From positions 3,348,001 through 3,412,000 of the forward strand of contig NZ_CP020465.1 in NCBI RefSeq assembly GCF_002076895.1: a stretch of 64,000 nt of DNA, in the 5' to 3' direction. The translations under genes were made by a program, and so were the position numbers. Source of the DNA: Cognaticolwellia beringensis. Lineage in GTDB: Bacteria; Pseudomonadota; Gammaproteobacteria; Enterobacterales; Alteromonadaceae. Positions 58,386 through 64,000 of this stretch are shown here, one piece after another. Each line of letters starts with the position of its first letter. Position 1 is the stretch's first letter. Below the pieces are notes generated by a model. It did no database searches, was not told the origin of the DNA, and worked only from the letters and a program-made list of their open reading frames with translations.

Positions 58386-59870
58386 ATGAAAAATAATAAT
58401 AAACAACCTTCACTATTAGATGCACTTTTCCCTATCGCAATATTACTCTTGCTGCTTGCTCTAGCTGTGTATTTTTTCGGCGATGATTCATCTTCTGGCC
58501 CGAATCAAATTGCTTTGATTTTATGTTCTGGATTAGCCTGTTTAATTGGCTTGAAAAATGGTTATAAGCGCCGTGAAATAGAAGAAGGCATAATTAAAGG
58601 TATTAGCATAACACTAGGGGCAATATTAATATTATTAGCAGTTGGATCACTCATTGGTACTTGGTTATTAGCGGGCACTGTACCCACCATGATTTATTTT
58701 GGTTTGCAGTTTATTAATCCACAGTATTTTTATGTTAGTTGCACACTTTTATGCGCACTAGTGGCTTTATGTATTGGTAGTAGCTGGACTGTAGCGGCAA
58801 CTATTGGTGTCGCTTTAATGGGCGTTGCCAGTGGTTTGGGGGCTTCTGCGCCTATTACGGCTGGTGCTATTATCAGTGGTGCTTATTTTGGTGATAAATT
58901 ATCGCCTTTATCTGACACCACAAACTTGGCGGCAGCAGTATCGGGCACTGAGCTTTTTTTACATATAAAAAATATGCTTTGGAGCACTATACCAAGCTTC
59001 GTCATTGCCTTAGTCATTTTTTTCTTTCTTGGTTTAAACAGCTCCGCGCAATTTGATAATCGTCAGGTGAATGAATTGTTAGCTAACTTAACGCATGAAT
59101 TTCATATTGCGTGGTATTTATTACTGCCATTATTGGTCACGCTATTTCTAGCGATGAAAAAAATGCCCGCATTTCCTGCTATTGGCATTGGTGCATTAGT
59201 CGGCGCTTTGTGGGCGATATTATTTCAACAGAACCTGATACTTGCTTATGCTAACGAAGGACTTTCGGTGCTTGAGGCTAACATCATGGTGGTTTGGCAG
59301 GTAATGTTTGCTGGCGTTGAACTTAATAGTGGTAACGCCTCGATAGACCGTTTGCTCAGTGGTGGAGGTATGGCTTCTATGCTCAATACCATTTGGCTGA
59401 TTATTTCAGCGATGGTATTTGGTTCCATTATGGAGAAAGTCGGCTTATTAAAACGGGTCGTCGAAAGTTTAGTCAGTGCAACGTTAAAAGCAGGCGGCTT
59501 GATTTCCACCACGATAGTAACGGCATTTAGCATCAACTGTATTTCAGCTGATCAATACATCTCAATTGTCATGACCGGACGCATGTATAAAGACACTTAT
59601 ACGGAACAGGGTTTAGCCCCTGAAAATCTCTCTCGAGCACTAGAAGATGGCGGCTCGGTGACTTCAGCCCTAGTGCCTTGGAATACGTGTGGCGCTTATA
59701 TGCAGTCGGTTTTATTAGTCAGTCCATTAGAATATGCGGTTTATTGTTTTTTCAATTGGTTATCACCTATTATTGGAATTATTTGTGCATTCGCTGGCTT
59801 TAAAGTGAAAAAGCTATTGGTTAAAAGCAAGCCAAAGCCAGCAAATGTTTTAGAAATAACAGCAAATTAA
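58386..59870 (+). CDS. NhaC family antiporter-type membrane carrier
   Basis: 494 residues and about 11-12 transmembrane helices. GSSWTVAATIGVALMGVASGLGASAPITAGAIISGAYFGDKLSPLSDTTNLAAAVSG is the NhaC family signature, and ISADQYISIVMTGRMYKDTY plus ALEDGGSVTSALVPWNTCGAYM its second conserved repeat. NhaC-type proteins exchange Na+ with protons, or in MleN-like cases couple organic acids. In this catabolic locus an amino-acid or carboxylate transport role is plausible but unproven. It has a GAGGT ribosome site, and the halogenase-like gene starts 12 bases later. Confidence 0.85.
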   Translation: MKNNNKQPSLLDALFPIAILLLLLALAVYFFGDDSSSGPNQIALILCSGLACLIGLKNGYKRREIEEGIIKGISITLGAILILLAVGSLIGTWLLAGTVPTMIYFGLQFINPQYFYVSCTLLCALVALCIGSSWTVAATIGVALMGVASGLGASAPITAGAIISGAYFGDKLSPLSDTTNLAAAVSGTELFLHIKNMLWSTIPSFVIALVIFFFLGLNSSAQFDNRQVNELLANLTHEFHIAWYLLLPLLVTLFLAMKKMPAFPAIGIGALVGALWAILFQQNLILAYANEGLSVLEANIMVVWQVMFAGVELNSGNASIDRLLSGGGMASMLNTIWLIISAMVFGSIMEKVGLLKRVVESLVSATLKAGGLISTTIVTAFSINCISADQYISIVMTGRMYKDTYTEQGLAPENLSRALEDGGSVTSALVPWNTCGAYMQSVLLVSPLEYAVYCFFNWLSPIIGIICAFAGFKVKKLLVKSKPKPANVLEITAN

Positions 59871-59882
59871 GTTGAGTAACTT

Positions 59883-61439
59883 ATGACAAAATCATTAAAA
59901 CACGTCGTTATTGTTGGTGGTGGCAGTGCCGGTTGGATAACCGCGGGTACGATTGCTGCCATGCATAACAGCCAATCACCGCAAGGTATTCAAGTAACCT
60001 TAATCGAATCACCTGATGTTAATATTATCGGTGTGGGTGAAGGTACATGGCCTACGATGAGAACAACGCTAAAAAAAATGGGTATTTCTGAAACAGACTT
60101 TATGCGCCAATGTGACGTAAGTTTCAAGCAAGGAGCGAAATTTTCAAAATGGGTAACAGGTGAAGAAGATGACTTTTATTATCATCCTTTAGTATTGCCA
60201 GAAGGGTATTTCGACTTAGACTTGTTCAATTACTGGCAAAAAAATTATAAAGATAAATCTTTTTCTGACGCGGTATGCTTTCAAGAGCAATTATGTGAAA
60301 AAGGTTTAGCACCAAAATTAATTACCTCTCCTGAATATGCAGCAGTAGCAAATTACGCCTATCATTTAGACGCTGGAAAGTTTGCCAATTTCCTCAAGCA
60401 ACATTGTATATCTACCTTAGGTGTTAATTATATTTCAGATCATGTTGAAGATATTATTAATACAGAAAACAATGATATCTTAGCGGTTACCACGAAAGAG
60501 CATGGCAATATTGAGGGTGATTTATTTGTTGACTGCACAGGCTTTAAGTCATTACTGATAGGTCAGCATTACCAAGTACCTTTTATTAGTAAGAAAGACA
60601 TTTTATTTATTGATACGGCATTAGCGGTACAGATACCTTATGAAGAGGGTAAAGATGACATTGCGTCTCATACCATATCAACCGCTCAAGACTCTGGCTG
60701 GATATGGGATATAGGCTTACCTTCTCGCCGAGGTGTGGGTCATGTTTATTCCAGCCGTCATACTAACCAAGAAGCTGCGGAAAAAGCCTTAAGGGCATAT
60801 TTACGTCAGTCTATAGGTGATAAAAGTGATACGCTGACTTTTAGAAAGATTGATATCAATCCAGGGGTTAGAGAAACTTTTTGGGTAAATAATTGTGTTG
60901 CGGTCGGTTTGTCTGCTGGATTTTTAGAGCCCTTAGAAGCATCTGCTTTAGTGATGATTGAGTTAGCAGCAACAGCAATCAGTGAACAATTACCCGCTAA
61001 TAGAGCAACAATGGATATTGTCGCAAAACGCTTCAATGAACGTTTTAGTTACAATTGGGATCGAATTATTGATTTTCTGAAACTGCATTATGTCGCCAGC
61101 AAACGCGAAGATAGCGCATTTTGGCGCGATAATCGCGACAAAGATACTATTCCTGAAAGTTTGCAAGAACTGCTGAGTTTATGGCGCTATCGTGCCCCCT
61201 CAGAGTATGATTTTAGTCATAAAAGAGAAGTGTTTTCTGCCGCCAGTTACCAGTATGTTTTATACGGTATGGCTTTTGATTTTACAACGCCGGTATGCAA
61301 AACAAATGAAAAGCATGAGCAGTTAGCTCAACGGCTATTTGCTGCCAATGAAAATAAAATCGAAAAATACACTACGGCTTTACCGACCAATAGAGAACTA
61401 ATTTCAAAAATTAACCAGTATGGCTTTAGTAAAATATAA
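59883..61439 (+). CDS. Tryptophan-halogenase-like flavoprotein
   Basis: 518 residues. The FAD loop GGGSAGW (12-18), GVGEGTWPTMRTTLKKMGI, the region of the active-site Lys (FKQGAKFSKW, Lys82), the W273-I-W275-D-I277 motif of flavin-dependent halogenases (WxWxI) and SAGFLEPLEASAL are all present. The canonical substrate would be a tryptophan or indole carbon, but proteins of this kind also occur in TonB receptor loci of marine and Caulobacter-type bacteria without known halogenation. No flavin reductase gene is nearby. It is tightly linked to a SapC-like gene. Confidence 0.85.
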   Translation: MTKSLKHVVIVGGGSAGWITAGTIAAMHNSQSPQGIQVTLIESPDVNIIGVGEGTWPTMRTTLKKMGISETDFMRQCDVSFKQGAKFSKWVTGEEDDFYYHPLVLPEGYFDLDLFNYWQKNYKDKSFSDAVCFQEQLCEKGLAPKLITSPEYAAVANYAYHLDAGKFANFLKQHCISTLGVNYISDHVEDIINTENNDILAVTTKEHGNIEGDLFVDCTGFKSLLIGQHYQVPFISKKDILFIDTALAVQIPYEEGKDDIASHTISTAQDSGWIWDIGLPSRRGVGHVYSSRHTNQEAAEKALRAYLRQSIGDKSDTLTFRKIDINPGVRETFWVNNCVAVGLSAGFLEPLEASALVMIELAATAISEQLPANRATMDIVAKRFNERFSYNWDRIIDFLKLHYVASKREDSAFWRDNRDKDTIPESLQELLSLWRYRAPSEYDFSHKREVFSAASYQYVLYGMAFDFTTPVCKTNEKHEQLAQRLFAANENKIEKYTTALPTNRELISKINQYGFSKI

Positions 61440-61463
61440 CATCTTGGAAGTAGAGAATAAAAA

Positions 61464-62192
61464 ATGATGAAATTAGCACGAGTTTCCAGTTTAATACATA
61501 AAGACTTAAGGGTTGATTGCCAAGACGAGTCTTATCACGGCAAACAAGTACATCTGTCTCATATTGTTATGGCAGAAATCGTAAAAGCCGCACAATATTT
61601 TCCAATATTTTTCGCTAAAGACAGCGATACGGGGCAATTGCAATGCGTTGCGTTATTTGGCTTAAATGTCGATGAAAACCTTTATCAAGTTAATGGCTTA
61701 TGGACAAACTGTTACATTCCTTTGAAAATTATTAGCCAACCATTTTATCTCATTAATGATGAAGAACAAGAGGGCAGTGGACATCATAAACCCTGTTTAG
61801 CCATTGATTTAAATGATCCTCGTGTACAAATAAAACATGGCGAACGTTTATTTACTGATGAGCTCGCAGCAACGCCATACCTGCAACAGCAGGCATCTCA
61901 TTTATCTAATTTAACTCAAGGCTTTATCTTAAATTGTGCCTTTGTTGAGGCGTTAAGCCAATATGATTTAATAGAGCCGTTATCGTTAGAGATTAAGTAC
62001 AACAATGGCCAAGAAAATAATCTTACGGGCCTTTATACTTTAAATAAACAGATGTTGAAAAAACTACCTAAAGCAGTACAAGGTGAATTTGAACGAAAGG
62101 GCTATGTTGAAATAATAACAAGTATGCTCTCATCTATGGGCCATATGAAAGCCTTAATTAATTTGAAAAACAATACTAATTTGACTAATTAA
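61464..62192 (+). CDS. SapC-like protein
   Basis: 242 residues, no signal peptide or membrane helix seen. HIVMAEIVKAAQYFPIFFAKDSDTGQLQCVALFGLNVDENLYQV..GLWTNCYIPLKIISQPFYL is the SapC family core (E-x-x-x-A-A-x-x-F-P-I-x-F; ALxGL...N; Y-I-P-x-x-I-x-x-x-P-F). SapC-like proteins are often encoded beside a tryptophan halogenase and TonB receptor. The function is unknown. Last gene of the cluster, 24 bases after the halogenase-like gene. Confidence 0.8.
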   Translation: MMKLARVSSLIHKDLRVDCQDESYHGKQVHLSHIVMAEIVKAAQYFPIFFAKDSDTGQLQCVALFGLNVDENLYQVNGLWTNCYIPLKIISQPFYLINDEEQEGSGHHKPCLAIDLNDPRVQIKHGERLFTDELAATPYLQQQASHLSNLTQGFILNCAFVEALSQYDLIEPLSLEIKYNNGQENNLTGLYTLNKQMLKKLPKAVQGEFERKGYVEIITSMLSSMGHMKALINLKNNTNLTN

Positions 62193-62319
62193 GTGATCTA
62201 CTTTTTTATGAGAAAAATGAATAAAAAACTAAAGCTTTAGTTTAATCATTAAAATAAAGCAGATAATAAATCAACTTGCTATAACACCATATTTAAGTTC
62301 TAACATTCAATTGTTTTTA

Positions 62320-62346
62320 TAAAAAAAGGCCACGTATTAGGTGGCC
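62320..62346 (-). terminator. Rho-independent terminator of the aldehyde dehydrogenase gene
   Basis: On the minus strand, GGCCAC (62346-62341), loop, GTGGCC (62333-62328), then a run of Ts (A-run at 62321-62327). It lies about 40 bases after the stop. Confidence 0.88.
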
Positions 62347-62386
62347 AAAGGAAGTCTTAGGATATACCTAACGAACAACAATAGTC

Positions 62387-63919
62387 TTAGATATCGAACT
62401 TTATGCCTTGAGCTAGCGGTAACTCTGTTGAATAATTTATAGTGTTTGTTTGACGGCGCATATAGGCTTTCCATGCATCTGAGCCAGACTCACGTCCACC
62501 ACCGGTTTCTTTTTCACCACCAAAAGCACCACCAATTTCTGCGCCTGATGTACCAATGTTTACATTCGCAATACCGCAATCTGATCCCCAGTGAGAAAGA
62601 AAATTTTCGGCTTCACGTAAGTTATCGGTAAATATTGCTGAAGATAAACCTTGTACTACATCGTTTTGGATTGCGATAGCATCGTGTACGTCACCAGCAT
62701 ATTTTATTAAATAGACAATGGGGGCAAAGGTTTCGTTTTGTACCATGTCAAAGCTATTTTCAGCTTCTACAATCGCTGGTTTTACATAACAGCCAGATTC
62801 AAAACCCGGGCCAGATAACACATCACCACCGCAAAGTAAGTGACCGCCTTCAGCTTGAACTTTCTCAAGTGCTTGGCTAAACATGGCGACGGCTTGATGA
62901 TCTATTAATGGCCCAACATGGTTGTTTTCATCTAACGGATTACCAATTTTTAAACCGCTGTAGGCTTTTACTAATATATCTTTAACCTGTGTGTAGATGC
63001 TTTCATGCACGATCACTCGGCGCGTTGTGGTACAGCGTTGGCCAGCCGTTCCAACAGCACCAAAAACAATACCAGGTATGGCTATTTTTAAATCGGCTTG
63101 CGCCGTTAAAATAGTGGCATTGTTACCACCTAACTCTAAAATAGACTTGCCAAAGCGCGCAGCCACACTGACACCAGCATGGCGACCTACCGCTGTTGAT
63201 CCGGTTACCGACATTAGCGGAATGCGTTTATCATGCAGCATGCCTTCACCAAGCACATTACCATCACCAATAACTAATGAAAAAATACCTTCAGGCAAAT
63301 CATTTTCGATAAGTACATCTTTTAAAATATTTTGACAAGCAATAGCGGTAAGTGGTGTTTTCTCAGAAGGTTTCCATACGGTAACATTGCCACATATTGC
63401 CGATATCATGGCATTCCAAGCCCATACAGCAACCGGAAAGTTAAACGCTGAAATTACACCAACAATACCTAAAGGGTGATACTGATCATACATGCGATGT
63501 AATGGTCGTTCAGAGTGTAATGTTGAGCCATCGAGTTGGCGTGAAAGGCCGACAGCAAAATCACAAATATCGATCATCTCTTGAACTTCACCTAAACCTT
63601 CTTGTAGAGATTTGCCCATTTCATAAGCAACTAACTCACCTAAGGGTTGTTTTGAATCACGTAATTTATTACCTATTTGACGAACAATGTCACCACGTAA
63701 TGGTGCAGGGACGGTACGCCATGATTTAAAAGCTTCACTAGCGGTTGAAATTACTTTTTCATAGTCGTCATTTGAGCATTTATAAACACTGGCTATTTGA
63801 GAGCCGTCTGCAGGCGTAGAAATATCAAATTGACCATTATCTTCGGTCTTAAGCCATGCAGTACCGGTAGAAGCGCCATAATTTATTGCGTTAATGTTGA
63901 GTGTTTTTAAAAAATTCAT
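62387..63919 (-). CDS. Aldehyde dehydrogenase, ALDH7/2-aminoadipate semialdehyde dehydrogenase type
   Basis: 510 residues. VISAFNFPVAVWAWNAMISAICGNVTVWKPSEKTPLTA, the catalytic Glu in ILELGGNNA and catalytic Cys in GTAGQRCTTTRRVIVHE are ALDH motifs; the FNFPVAVWxWN and GQRCTTTRR wording is ALDH7 (antiquitin/AmaB). It would oxidise 2-aminoadipate 6-semialdehyde to 2-aminoadipate, the step after the LYS9-type enzyme on the other strand. Convergent with the SapC-like gene and divergent from whatever lies beyond 64 kb. Confidence 0.9.
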   Translation of the reverse strand: MNFLKTLNINAINYGASTGTAWLKTEDNGQFDISTPADGSQIASVYKCSNDDYEKVISTASEAFKSWRTVPAPLRGDIVRQIGNKLRDSKQPLGELVAYEMGKSLQEGLGEVQEMIDICDFAVGLSRQLDGSTLHSERPLHRMYDQYHPLGIVGVISAFNFPVAVWAWNAMISAICGNVTVWKPSEKTPLTAIACQNILKDVLIENDLPEGIFSLVIGDGNVLGEGMLHDKRIPLMSVTGSTAVGRHAGVSVAARFGKSILELGGNNATILTAQADLKIAIPGIVFGAVGTAGQRCTTTRRVIVHESIYTQVKDILVKAYSGLKIGNPLDENNHVGPLIDHQAVAMFSQALEKVQAEGGHLLCGGDVLSGPGFESGCYVKPAIVEAENSFDMVQNETFAPIVYLIKYAGDVHDAIAIQNDVVQGLSSAIFTDNLREAENFLSHWGSDCGIANVNIGTSGAEIGGAFGGEKETGGGRESGSDAWKAYMRRQTNTINYSTELPLAQGIKFDI

Positions 63920-64000
63920 AATAACCCTATTAATTTTATTTGTGATAAATGTTTAATAATTGATTTGTTGTTGAGCAAAGCGCTATTACTGGCTTAGCGC

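Overview
The window looks like chromosomal DNA from a marine gammaproteobacterium of the Alteromonadales, most likely Colwelliaceae (Colwellia/Thalassotalea type). This is inferred from AT-rich DNA, gene neighbourhoods (radA/PilZ/serB/ytjB, holD-rimI, queA-tgt-yajC-secDF, MetJ-box metA-metH), a complete periplasmic nitrate reductase operon and large TonB receptors. No prophage, IS element, CRISPR array or rRNA was seen.

Layout. 1-6.3 kb: the tail of an HPt-domain protein, then small accessory genes (an XRE regulator with its membrane partner, DUF1697, DUF962/Mpo1-like, two LysE-type exporters, a CPBP-like protein, a DUF6194-like protein, YoaK). 6.3-9.8 kb: a second secD-secF pair preceded by a 139-residue exported protein. 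Its C-terminal RISGWK..N..Y motif resembles the Vibrio translation-arrest monitor VemP. The leader of secD2 carries a hairpin and a 7-nt complement to the secD2 ribosome binding site. I consider this the most interesting element. 10-16 kb: an HD hydrolase, then metA-metH behind a tandem MetJ operator. 16-21 kb: an accessory-looking stretch with a zinc-ribbon protein carrying a duplicated Cys module, a PuuB-like oxidase, an AstA-like acyltransferase and a divergent Lrp regulator. 21.6-33.2 kb: housekeeping genes radA, a double-PilZ protein, serB, ytjB, tatD, an HDOD protein, argS and prfC.

33.5-38.3 kb: napF, a short membrane protein, napD, napA, napB and napC behind FNR- and CRP-like sites, ending at a terminator shared with a convergent delta-type carbonic anhydrase gene. 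39.5-48.7 kb: holD-rimI, tRNA-Trp, aceK, queA, tgt, yajC and the primary secD-secF. 49-64 kb: an EamA transporter, a GH63 glucosidase divergent from a TonB-dependent receptor, then two saccharopine dehydrogenases, an NhaC-family carrier, a tryptophan-halogenase-like flavoprotein and a SapC-like protein. A convergent ALDH7-type aldehyde dehydrogenase follows. The two saccharopine enzymes and the aldehyde dehydrogenase together would convert lysine to 2-aminoadipate through saccharopine, which suggests a lysine (or lysine-peptide) uptake and catabolism locus with an unexplained halogenase-like partner.

Several start codons were moved downstream of the longest reading frame on ribosome-binding-site or overlap evidence (XRE regulator, LysE, HD hydrolase, metH, ytjB, tatD, rimI, aceK, tgt, TonB receptor). 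All family assignments come from reading the proteins by eye; no database search was possible.
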